Source of the DNA: Nicotiana tabacum | Taxonomy: Eukaryota; Streptophyta; Magnoliopsida; Solanales; Solanaceae | NCBI RefSeq assembly: GCF_000715075.1 | Contig: NC_134095.1 | Location: 61,438,419-61,502,418, forward strand | DNA length: 64,000 nt | Direction: 5' to 3' | Shown: one piece after another, positions 34,931 through 45,801 of the stretch | Layout: every line of letters begins with the position of its first letter | Numbering within the stretch: the stretch's first letter is position 1 | Position numbers and translations under genes: made by a program | Notes under the pieces: model-generated | Seen by the model: only the letters and a program-made list of their open reading frames with translations | Databases searched by the model: none | Told to the model about the DNA's origin: nothing

Positions 34931-37588
34931 ATCAATGAGTCCTACAGTCTATGTGCTTCAATGCAGCCGCTAGCCTGAGGCGCATCCCCTGTCGCCCGGG
35001 TACACTATCATGATCATCCTCATCACGTCGCCTCTTTATATGAGGATGCGCTGTAGCATGATCGTCAGTAGGGCTGGCAGGATCGGTAGAAGGGGTCGTC
35101 GGTCCGTCAGCAACCTACAAAACAATTAGTAAGCTTAGTATATGAAAATGTATATTAGTAATGTACGTGTTAAGTAAAAATATTTTCTAACCATGGCCTC
35201 GTCGGGCTCCTGAATATAAGCATCTGTGGTGTCCTCAGTATCGCATAAGGTGGGCTCCGTGGTGTGCTGGGATGAACCTTTATAAGAAAATTAAAAATTA
35301 ATTTATGGCAAATCATTAAGGAAAAAAAACAAATTAAAATTTAATAGTAATAAAAACATACATGCGCCTGTGATAGATCCGCCGCAACCGCCGACGATGA
35401 GCCAAAAATCAACCTGCGCCCACCATCCACATCTCGGGTTGGCTGATCCTCAGCTGCGATAGATGGGCCTGAAAAGAACTGCTCTACATTTGCTATGAAG
35501 CTCGTGCCCGTGATCAACAATGGATCTGACGGGGTCACCTGCGATGCTGGTAGCTCCAGCTGAAGGCTGTACGACGGCATGCTACTGGAAGGCTCGTCTT
35601 GCTGAGGGATGTAACCCGGCTGATCATCTCCATGATCCTCATCAGGTGCCTCAATAGGTGCCTCAATGCCCCCTTGCTGGGGACCACCTCCTCACTCTCG
35701 GCCACGACCCCGTGGGGCACCCCTAGATCGTGCTCGTCCCTCGGGCGTGCGAAAGGCCTACCCCGATGGTGGTGCTCTGGCGCCACACAATCAGCAGCAT
35801 GATCTAACCTCTCACCCTCTCTGGTTCGCTGCAATGTCCGGAGAGCCAGCTCTATCACCTGCCGGCCATACTTAGTGACTACAGGATTGTCGACATGTTG
35901 TTGCATCTGCAGTCCTAACTGGTAGAATAAATGATGACTAATGGCCTGCACAACATTTGAAATATTAATTACAGAACGCTATATCACAGTTATAAGTATG
36001 GGTTCCAAAAAAAAACATACCAGTGCCTCGTGCCTCCTGGCGTATGGTCTGTACCGACCGCCAGCTTGATGAACTGGGTTCCGGATCATCAGTCGGGTAA
36101 TGCTACGGTACCAGGACGTATACATCTGAATAGTTGCCTCCTAGATCTGTGAAGGTGGAGGCGGAATCAGGTTATCTCGCTGGTCCCAAATATGGACCTG
36201 CGTCTCTAGCCATGCTACAAATGCGTCGTCCACCCTCAAACGATCATCCCGCTGATAATGTAAAGCCTTCCATGTAGGTCCCCTCTGTATAGTCTGCGGA
36301 TGGTCAAACTGGAGAAGTACCCGCTCTATAGCATGATGCTCCACAACATCGAGGACATCAGCGGGACGAAAGTGCTCCAAATCAGTCGGCCGACCGAGCA
36401 ATAATCGGGCAAGCCAGCTATCTAGTCGTCGTTGTATGGCGTCTAGATGAACTATCAAATAATAACATAAAAGTGAGTATGCGCAACACAAGTGAATTTA
36501 TAACAAGTAAGTTTAGGTACATATTTACCTGTGTGGCCTTCAGCATATCCAACACATCCCTAACAAGGGGGAGATTATGATGAGCATTAATGGCTCGGTA
36601 ATTTCCACGCCGGAGAACCCACCTCCTAGCTAGAGGGAGAAATAGAGGTGCTTTATCCGGAGGTAATGGTGGTAGAGGTGGCTGCAATGGCAGGAACCGC
36701 TCCCAGGCCCAAATCTAACATACAAGGTTGACGTAAAGTTTAAGAGTCATTTTGACTATATAGAATTGGAAGTAATGAACAAAGTACTCGAATATGTTGT
36801 CACCTATAGAAGCGGCAGAAAACCACATACGTCGCTCTGGGTGCCCATGCTTGCCCGACACATACTCTGTATAGGTAAGCGAGAACAGCAGTACCCCAGC
36901 TATACTGGGGTAACTCATCTAGCTGCTGAAGATGATGTAGAAATCGCATACTCACTAGATTTTCCGAAGTGTTCGGGAACAAGACACCTCTAAAAAGAAG
37001 GAGCAGCGCCAACCTCGTGTACCAGTGAATATGTAGATCATATGTCTCGCGGGTGATGTCAGGGTGCAACACCTCTAAATGCTGTCTAATAGCTGTGACA
37101 GAAATGCGACTGCCCCCTGAAGCTGCAGCCTCACCCTGTGGCCTGAAACCAGTGAACTGCTGCAGCAAGTCCAAATACTGGGCACGCGACATAGATCTCA
37201 TATACTGAGGCAATGCAATAGCCAGTCCATCAGCAAGCAGCCCATATAAAACCTGAACATCTTGAAGCGTGATGGTGGCCTCGCCAATAGGCAAGTAGAA
37301 AGTGTGTGTCTCCGGTCGCCACCGCTCTATCAAGGCCGTGATCGGAGACCAGTCGGGCTGCAGCCACCCAATCTAAAAAATCCTATGGAAGCCCGCATCA
37401 CGCAGGCTCTGGACTATATGGGGATGGAAATCTCTGCCCCTCATAAAGTCCCACACGTCGTCCACTCTCCTAGCGTGGAGAGTCTGCTCCGCTAGCTCTC
37501 CCGCCCATACGTAGGCGAGTCTATGATCGTCCTGTAACACTAATATCTCATCTGAGAAAGATCCAGGATGCACAGGCGGCACGCCCAT
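34931..37588 (-). pseudogene. Plant mobile domain (PMD, MAIN-like) gene
   Basis: Exon 1 (37588-36804) starts MGVPPVHPGSFSDEILVLQD and holds the PMD hallmark IERWRPETHTFYLPIGEATI, then TLQDVQVLYGLLADG. Splice sites follow GT-AG: intron 36803-36715, exon 2 (36714-36529, IWAWERFLPLQPPLPPLPPD), exon 3 (36451-36021), exon 4 (35945-35362), and short exons near 35279-35196 and 35116-34931 ending in TGA. Stops occur after HRIF (37375-37373) and after PPPPSQI (near 36143), and exon 4 changes frame near 35560. PMD proteins exist both as host silencing factors and within MULEs; this one lies inside TIRs, so it is transposon cargo. Its 3' end faces the GRF gene about 200 bp away. Confidence 0.85.
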
Positions 37589-37649
37589 GTCGTCTACTGT
37601 AAATTAAATAATATTAATTGTGTATTTGTGTTATAACAATTAATATTTA

Positions 37650-38365
37650 AATATTTAATTGGACAGAGTATATATCTATGGGTTCCAGACTCGATATTTG
37701 AGTTCCAGTAGCACCAAGCTATCCTGAATTCTTATGTGTGTCAATTTCAATACTTTTCATAATTTTGTTTGTGTTATAATAATTACATATTTAATTATTT
37801 AATTGGACAGAGTATATATCTATGGGTTCCAGGCTCGATATTTGAGGCCCAGTAGCACCAAGCTATCCTGAATTCTTATGTGTGTCAATTTCAATATTTT
37901 TAGAATTTTGTTAGTTTTAAAAATTAAATAATTAATGTTTAATTGGACAACATATATATCTATGAGTTCCACGCTCGATATTTGAGGACGAGTAGCCCCA
38001 AGTTTTCCTTAATTTTTATGTGTGTCAATTTCAATATTTTTCATAATTTTGTTTGTGTTATAATAATTAATATTTAATTATTTAATTGGACAGAGTATAT
38101 ATCTATGGGTTTCAAATTCGATATTTGAAGCCTAGTAGCACCAAGCTATCCTGAATTCTTATGTGTGTCAATTTCAATATTTTTAGAATTTTGTTAGTTT
38201 TATAAATTAAACAATTAATTTTTAATTGGACAGCGTATATATCTATGAGTTCCACGCTCGATATTTGAGGCGGAGTAGCCCCAAGCTTTCCTTAATTCTT
38301 ATGTGTGTCAATTTCAATATTTTTCATAATTCTGTGTGTTTGTTTTATAAATTAAATAATTAATT
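37650..38365. repeat. Five-unit satellite-like array, about 141 bp per unit
   Basis: Each unit starts TTTAATTGGACAG (or AAC), followed by TATATATCTATG, CGATATTTGAG and TATGTGTGTCAATTTCAATA. Units begin near 37657, 37799, 37938, 38080 and 38221. Two tail types alternate: CATAATTTTGTTTGTG (units 1, 3, 5) and AGAATTTTGTTAG (units 2, 4), giving a higher-order dimer of about 282 bp. It lies upstream of the PMD start codon, inside the MULE. Confidence 0.88.
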
Positions 38366-38419
38366 TTTGTAAAGTGTAATCGGGCAGAGTTTGTAGTTAG
38401 TAGATACTTAAACTACAGA

Positions 38420-38536
38420 GATTCTACGCTAAAAAGCTCTATATTTTACTACGCTAAAAGACTCTATATTTTACTACGCTAAAAGGCTCTATATTTTACT
38501 ACGCTATAAGGCTCTATATTTTACTACGCTATAAGG
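38420..38536. repeat. 27-bp minisatellite, five units
   Basis: The units read TACGCTA(A/T)AAGGCTC, then TATATTTTAC, repeated with one or two substitutions. It is upstream of the PMD gene. Confidence 0.85.
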
Positions 38537-39059
38537 GCACTAGTCTTTAAGCAAATAAATAATCTAAACTAAATAAAAACAACAAACATATTTTAATAAC
38601 ATAACATTCACGAAATTACATATAAAACAGTAAAAGAAATTTATGAACATTTTTATTAACAAGAAAAATTATTTCTCAACTTTTAACTATTTTTTTTAAA
38701 CACTAATAATTTAATCCGGATAAAAATAACGTACTAATTTAATCGCAAACAAAATACAAAACAACATGGTAATACATTCAAGACAATTAATATGCATTAT
38801 TATACGAGTTTCGACATAAACTAAATCGGAATACCTCGACTTATGTTTTTAGAAAAGTCGAAAAATTGAAATTTTGAGCCCGAAATGAGGAAACCACAAC
38901 AATAGAAGTTTTGGGTTGTATGCAGGACCTACAATCTTAACTTTTTGTGTGACAGGTGAGGTCCACCCGAATATTTTTAGAGAAAAAGAGGGGGGCGCTG
39001 TTTTTCGTAACTAAAAAGGGAGGTTGAGGTTATGTTCTGTCGTGGGGAAGAAGGAGGGA
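38537..39059. other. AT-rich distal upstream region of the PMD gene
   Basis: There is no ORF of note. It leads into the right TIR. A promoter for the PMD gene is expected here or within the repeat arrays but none could be placed. Confidence 0.45.
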
Positions 39060-39249
39060 CTTTTATTTTAATAGGTAAAACGCGGTATATGTAAAACGCG
39101 GTATTATATCGCGCTTTACTTTAACGGCTAAAACTCCGCTAAAGTAAAACGCGATATACTACCCCATTTTATATGTTAAAAAATATCTTTTGTTACACGA
39201 TAGAAATGTGTTTTGAGTCCAAAATATTGGCATTTAGGTTTCGGACTCA
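39060..39249 (-). repeat. Right terminal inverted repeat of the MULE
   Basis: This is the inverted partner of the left end. It contains GCGGTATTATATCGCGC at about 39099-39115 and two further GTAAAACGCG units. The outermost A at 39249 has no counterpart on the left side, so the exact end may differ by one base. Confidence 0.87.
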
Positions 39250-40969
39250 GACTTCCAGCAGTACAAATTTCCAAAAGCAATGCATAATAAGAAGAGAGAA
39301 AGAACGAAGAAATCTAGACAATAAAAAGAATAACTGACACCTTACAATCGAACCTGATAGATCAGAAGGCCTGCCTTGCCTGTTAATGCACAACAGGAAA
39401 GCAAATTCTTATAATCTTGGCGTCAATGTTATCACAATCTTTACTTTCTGAAACCATTGTTGGCTCTTCGTAATTTTTCTCCCACTTTTTATTGGCACAT
39501 AAAGTGAGAAACCCAAATTGATAGCTGGAAGCACACCGATTTCCATGGAAATGCCATGGTAGCATGTGGAAACTTTTTTACCGTTCCATAAGTGACAAGC
39601 AAAGCACGAGTAATTGGTGCTCACAACTTAATTGATTAACTTGGACTGCTAACAATCAGAGGATGGATGAATCCCAACGATCTACCATGAGGTACGAATT
39701 GCTTCGGTTGATAGCTCTTTTTGACTCCTAGAAGCACCTGCATTCAGGCAAAGTATTCGAATAGATAGAACCTTTTTTGGTGGACTTCTTAACTCTAGGT
39801 ACCACTATGCCCTTCCTATCATTTTCGGCCATCATTGATCCCATTTGATCTTTGAAGTCAATCCATCTATTTAGCCGTATAAGAAAAAATAACAATTATG
39901 AAAAAGAAAAAAAAATGATATGCTCTTGACGATCATGATAAAGTTGCCTTGAAATTTAAGAGTGGGATGAGTAAAGATGATATTGTTTAACCTAAAAATT
40001 AGATTTGAAGGTGAAACCAATTAATTTTATATATCAGGGCATTAACAATCAGATTGATTCACTTTTTCAAATAAAAATAGTATGAGAATAAATAGATGAG
40101 CAAAATAATAATAAGAGATAAAGGAAAAAGGGTTCTTATTAAGATGAATAGCTCTTTTCTTGCTCTATTAGATGTTGAAGTGCCAAAAATAGAACACTGA
40201 GAATAAGTAAGTAATTTTTCAGATGATATACGATAATGGGAATAGGGTTTAAATAGTAATCCTATTCTTAACTGAATGTCTCATTCAGTACCTGCCCGTT
40301 ACACTCATTTATTGTAGTTATTGTATGTTAAACAATTGATTTGTAACTGATGACGTAATAATAACAAATCTCGTGCAACCCGGGATCAATTGATTTCTCT
40401 CATCAATCGTAATTATGAGCAATTCTTCGTACAAAATTTGGTTTCATAATTCTGTTATGATCAGTTCCAGAACTAATATTTATGATTAGCTTCGAGTGTT
40501 CTTTACACTCCGTCCATATCATTTTTTCACTTCCTTTGTAACTTGCTTGACACATCCTAAAGCTTAACTGGTCCACGTGGCAATTTTATTTTTTTTCGAA
40601 TACAGATAGTCCCCAACATTCCAGACAACCTCACTGGTTATTCAAGAAGTGAAAAAGAATTTATGGCAGAAATATTTGCCGCCTCTTCCCGAGATTATTT
40701 GCTACAAAGGTGAAAGGACACATGCCACCTTCACTTAATATTGGAGACACGCCACAATATGATTGGTTCTGTGATTTGCAGCAGTTTTCTCGGCACTGGC
40801 GAAAGTGTCAATCCCATAATGAATGGTTCGTGATGACATAATCTCTTCCTAAATACGAAACCATAAACCCTCAAATCTTTCTTCTACTGTCCTTTGTCTT
40901 TGTCTTCTTCCTTGTATTTTTTTTCTATTCCTTTACTCTTCGCTACTTGTAATTTTTGTCATCACTACA
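39250..40969. other. Flanking stretch with no recognised gene
   Basis: Short frames only. The part after about 40480 (CTTTACACTCCGTCCATATC and a CT-rich leader at 40870-40960) precedes the antisense ORF and may be its promoter and leader. Confidence 0.45.
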
Positions 40970-43319
40970 ATGGCTTCTCAACCTTCTGCTTCTTCTAATC
41001 CTGCAACATCCCCTCATCGTGCTATTATAGTCGACCATTTACCGAACATAGTGTCTTCCGTTAGGTCTAGGGGAAGAGGGGAAAGGATTCGCTGCCTTGG
41101 CTCTACGGCAAGCAGAGGTGACGATGCAGCTCTTGCAACCATCCACTACTAGTACTTCTTCTAAGAGTAAGAAGAAAAACAAAGGAGAAAGTACCTCAGA
41201 ACCTTTAACTGAGCCCTTAGATTATAATATTATTCCCTAAGAATTCAACTTCGAAGCCGATTGAACTGAATGGAATAGAAAAGTTAACTAAAAAGGTGGT
41301 CGTAACAACCTTACTGATAATTATCCTTCTCTTATCAAACTTGTCCATCTCCCTCTTGTTCGTAAAGATTGCCACTGGAGATCCAATTATCTAATTGAAG
41401 CCTTCATGAAGACGAACGAACAACTAGCTACCGTGAGGGTAATTAATTTGTATATACTTGCCCATTCACTCTCAGGTTTCAACCCGCAATAGATCCACGA
41501 ATTCTGCCGCCACTTCAATGTTTTCCTAGCTCAAATAGGCCCGATGGTTTGGAGGTTGTAGCATGCCTCTGCTATTAAGCAAATTTATTTCAGTAAATTT
41601 CACTCTTTGCCATATTTTTTATTTATAATCTCCCATTTCGTGCGGGTAGTTTTAGCCTTAGTACTCATAGTAAGCGAGTAATAATTGACCCCGAGGATGA
41701 TCATGAATAGTATTACCGGTTCGTGGTTGTCCCTACCCACAAATTGATTAACATTGGTAACCGCCTATTTCCAAAAAAAAAAAAAAAATTACACTCGTAA
41801 ATTTTCTTCGGCCTTTGTAAGTTACTTTCCTTCCATTCATAATTGTGTGTATTTTCCACAATGAAACTTTGTATGCAACTAGCATGGAAGTAATCGACGC
41901 AGTTCCAGATTTCCATGGTTGGGTTTCAACGTTGCTATCTTCTGCTCCCATGGAACAGAGATCATGAAAATACATCTCCAAAAAGTTGAATGGAAAGTGA
42001 AAACTCACAGTAAATTTCCTTGAAAAATATGCACTTGCACCTTTCGTCTTTTCGTATGTAATAGTATTACGTATGTGTAGGATTTAAATTTCGAGGAGCT
42101 CTTCCTTCCCCTCCGGCTACTACACTTGATGTCAACGTAGCCCAAGAGTGTATCTTGAAGTTGGCTTCGTCAAAATAAAAAGGTCACCACCTCAAAAGAA
42201 GATGATAAAGAAGAAGAAACTCCTCTCAAGAAGAGAATGAGGTCAAAAAGAAAGCAAACTAAGTCAGAAGGTGACCAGAGCAGTCCCCAAGTCAATCCCT
42301 CCGAAACTCAATTCCATTTGATAGATGAACTAGATGAGACCCCTATGGTGGTGCTAGAGGATAGTGGAGACCATTATCCGATTTTGTCGGTGGAATCCCA
42401 TTCCACCATTACCCTTGCAAATGATATAGTTCATTTGGCTCTTCGAGTATATTTCTTTTTCCTATCCCTTTTTTCCTTTTCGGATTTTCATAGTATTTTG
42501 AATTTCTTTCTAATGTCACATATCAATTTAACTGGTACGGAGTTGATGAAGAGAATTGCCTGGTTCGAGAGTCAGATTGCCTAGTTATCAATGGAGGTTA
42601 GTGAGTGGAAAGCCCAATTCGAGAGTCTCCAGCTTGAGAAGAAAGTTTTAGAACAAGAATTGCCCTTCAATATGAGAATAATTCAATCACATCCAAGTTA
42701 GCAACAACAAAGATAGAGTTGAATCAAGCGGAGAGGATTTTTTTCCCAGGCTACTGAACAAATTCGGAATTTGAAGGAGCAAATTGGTCAAAAGGAATCG
42801 TACTCAGGGCCAACTGGTTCAAGAGTACATCCAAGCCAAAGAAGACCTTCATATTTCTTTGGACAAGGTAATTTTCTTGAATCCTCTTTTGATCCCCTTA
42901 GAGCCTCTTACCATGCTGCGGAGGCGGAGAAGGAAGACTTACGAGCAGAAATTGATGAATGGGGTGAGAATTACGAAGCTCTCAAAAATAATTCTGAGAT
43001 GGATGTGAATTGGATGTTTCTTTGTACTTGCTTTGATACTTTGAATGAAGCTGATAACGAGGCTTTCGACCTGAATGCTAAATTTAAGAAAGCCAAGGAA
43101 GTTATTAAGACGGTCCAAAAAGTTATGAGCTCTTCCACTGCCGAAGAGGAATCTTCAGAGTGTAAAATGGGGCCAAACTTGATGGATGAGGGTGATGAAG
43201 ATAAATATACTGAATCATACATTTTATCTCTGAGCGTGCAAGTTGCTCCTTCTCAAGCTGCTTCCTCGCCTGTTCAAGTTGCCTCTCCTGGTCCCATAAA
43301 TTCTTCTCCCGATCTTTAA
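40970..43319 (+). pseudogene. Antisense ORF of the second Tat element
   Basis: It begins MASQPSASSNPATSPHRAII, then VDHLPNIVSSVRSRGRG. It continues in shifted frames (LIKLVHLPLVRKDCHWRSNY, then LYILAHSLSGFNP). Later exons are an acidic/lysine-rich part (42237-42450) and a coiled-coil end (42771-43319, AAEAEKEDLRAEIDEWGENY and LNAKFKKAKEVIKTVQKV) finishing SPGPINSSPDL and TAA. Several GT-AG introns are likely but were not all placed. Stops are frequent. The general plan matches the antisense ORF at 17520-18720. Confidence 0.6.
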
Positions 43320-44248
43320 GCATTAGTTAATTTATTTTTCCTTGTAAGTCCAAGTTTTTTGGTTTACTTTAAGACAACTTTTCAAGTTTTTATGAAATTC
43401 TTATGACTTTGCTTGCTTAAATTTTCGACTCTTTGATTGTATTACTTTTATTCTTTGTTTAAGTTGATGTGTGTTTTTTTGTCGTAATTGAACACTTACG
43501 GTCTTAACATAAAAAAGATACTTTTACATAATCGGCCCTAACAAAAATAACGTCTCATCTTCATGTTCGGTGTAAAATAGGATTAAGTATCCTTGATTAA
43601 TACAAGTGGTGAACAAATTAAGACAAAAAATAAGTCCTCATACTACTTCAAAACATGCATTTATTTGTGAATAATGCAATTGTTTTTCGATACAAATACA
43701 ACTGTCTTTGACGATAATACAATTTCTCTGTTAATTGTATTCTACTTGTAAACTTTTCGAAGATATATCTTGCTCTGTAATTGTTTCAACATCGTATAAG
43801 TTTGTAAAAGCTACATTTTTAGGCTGTTTTCTTTTATGCTCGAGATTTCTCTTGAAATATTTGAAACTCTCGAAGTCCGTTTATCTTGAATCATCTCGAA
43901 TTAATACTTCCATATGTCGTCTTCATATAACATAGTACTCCCCCAGTGTTTGAGTTTGAAGTACGAGGACTTAAACTTTAATTCTTCACGTAGACTTTGA
44001 TATCCTAGTCCCTTTGTCATTCTCATGAAAAGGAAATATGCACGGGACTTAGGGCTTTTCTTAGATGAAGACAATGTGTAACCCTTCCAGTCAGCCTTGT
44101 TGCAACCTTTACCAGGAGTAATTTATGATTGTGCGTGTCAATTCAGGTTTATTGTCATCCTTCGGTCTGAATTAGCTTGATGCCTATCATCTAAGAATGT
44201 TAGTAAAATAATATGATCAAATAAATAATCAAATGTGAATTACCTCAC
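43320..44248. other. Non-coding part of the Tat remnant up to the LINE
   Basis: AT-rich, no recognisable protein. It ends in the left copy of the LINE target duplication (AATTACCTCAC, 44238-44248). Confidence 0.5.
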
Positions 44249-45790
44249 TTTGGCTGGTCGTTCTACTACACAAGCTATCCATCCTATTAGGAAGTTGGTT
44301 GAACTGTATAGGGACAGTTAGAAGGATTTGCATATGGTGTTTATTGACCTAGAAAAAGCATATGACAAGGTCCCAAGAAAAGTTCTGTGGAGATGCCTGG
44401 AGGTGAAAGGTGATCTAGTAGCTTATATTAGGGTGATCAAGGACATGTATGATGGATTTAAGACTCGTGTTGAGACTGTGGGGAGCGTTTCGGAGCATTT
44501 TCCGGTTGTTAGGGGTTACACCAAGGATTTGCGCTCATCGCGTTCTTATTTTCTCTAGCGATGAACGCACTGACACATTATATCCAAGGGGAGGTTCCAT
44601 GGTATATGTTATTTGCTGATAACATAGTTCTGATCGATGAAATGCGAGGCGGTGATAACAAGAGGTTGAAGGTTTGGAAACAGACCCTCGAGTCTAAAGG
44701 TTTCAAGTTGAGCAGGACTAAGACAGAATACATGAAGTGCAAGTTCAGCGGCGTATCGGGAGAAGTGGACATGGATGTGAGGTTTTTTTCTCAAGTCATC
44801 CCCAAGAAAGGAAGTTTAAAGTATCTATGGTCGGTTATCCAAGGGAATGTGGAGATTGGTAAGAGTGTCACGCACCGTATAGGGGCCGGGTGAATGAAAT
44901 GGAGGCTAACGTCTGGCGTCTTGTGTGACAGGAAGGTTAGCCTGGCAAGTTCTACTGAGTGGTGGTTAGACTAACCATGTTGCATGGTGCAGAGTGTTGG
45001 CCAGTTAAGAATTTTCATATCCAGAAGATGAAAGTGGCAGAAATGAGGATGTTGAGATAGATGTGCAGGCATGCTAGGCTAGATAGAATTAGGAATGAAG
45101 ATATCTGGGTGAAGGTGGGCAGGGCTTCCATGGACAACAAGATGTGGAAGCTAGTCTTAGATGGTTCGGGTACGTGCGTAGGAGAATCATGGATGCCCCA
45201 GTAAGTAGGTATGAACGACTTGCCTTGACGGGTGTTAGTAGAGGTAGATGGCGGCCTAAGAAGTATTGGGGAGAGGTGATCAGGAAAGACATGGTGTTGC
45301 CTCAGATTTTCGAGGACATGGGCCTTGATAGGAAGGTGTGGAGGTCGAACATTAAGGTTGTAGGTTAGGAGGTAGGGGGCTAGTCTAATAGTGTTGTGTC
45401 TTAGGCTGCTAGTAGCTTCTGTGTGTCCATATACTTCCTTAGGGTTGCAGGTTAGGTTGTAGGAGGCTAGTTTGATAGTGTTTTGTCTTAGGATCCTAGT
45501 GGCTCTTGTTGTGTCCTTATTACTTCCATTATGTTTGTAGTTCTATGCCATTGTCATTGCTTATAGTTGTTGCTTTTCTTTTCTAATGTCTAGTTATCAC
45601 GTTGTTGGTGTTATCTTTCTGACTTCCTTTGATATTACAGCTCCACTGTCTTTTACTATCATCGTGAGCTGAGGGTCTATCGGAAACGGCCTCTCTACTC
45701 CTCCGGAGTAGGGGTAAGGTTTGCGTACACACTACCCTTCCTAGACCCCACCTGTGGGATTCCACTAGGTCGTTGTTTTTGTTGTTGTTA
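44249..45790 (+). mobile_element. 5'-truncated LINE (RTE-like) with 11-bp target duplication
   Basis: The direct repeat AATTACCTCAC occurs at 44238-44248 and again at 45791-45801, flanking the element. The element opens mid-way in the reverse transcriptase (AGRSTTQAIHPIRKLVELYR). Its 3' end carries GGGGTAAGGTTTGCGTACAC, then ACTACCC, the shared 3' block of Solanaceae LINE/SINE elements, ending in GTTGTTGTT. Length is 1542 bp. Confidence 0.88.
44258..45368 (+). pseudogene. LINE reverse transcriptase (C-terminal half), decayed
   Basis: The frame has [20 protein letters not shown] (motif A of non-LTR RT), then, after a shift, ALTHYIQGEVPWYMLFADNI with the FAD(D) site reading FADN, so the second Asp is lost. 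KLSRTKTEYMKCKF and, near 45150-45360, [10 protein letters not shown] and [18 protein letters not shown] give the C-terminal region. Stops at 44313 and 44558, plus further shifts, break it. Confidence 0.83.
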
Positions 45791-45801
45791 AATTACCTCA
45801 C

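Larger units (their letters stand above)
30346..39249 (+). mobile_element. 8.9-kb Mutator-like element with MURA, GRF zinc-finger and PMD genes
   Basis: The ends are inverted repeats: GAGTCCGAAACCTAAATGCC at 30346 matches the reverse complement ending at 39248, and homology continues about 190 bp inward. Flanking 9-mers are GACTTCCGG (30337-30345) and GACTTCCAG (39250-39258), a 9-bp target duplication with one mismatch, as expected for Mutator-like elements. Inside are a MURA-type transposase (plus strand), a small GRF-type zinc-finger gene (plus strand) and a PMD gene (minus strand), arranged so that the last two converge. All three carry stops or shifts, so the copy looks inactive. Confidence 0.88.
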
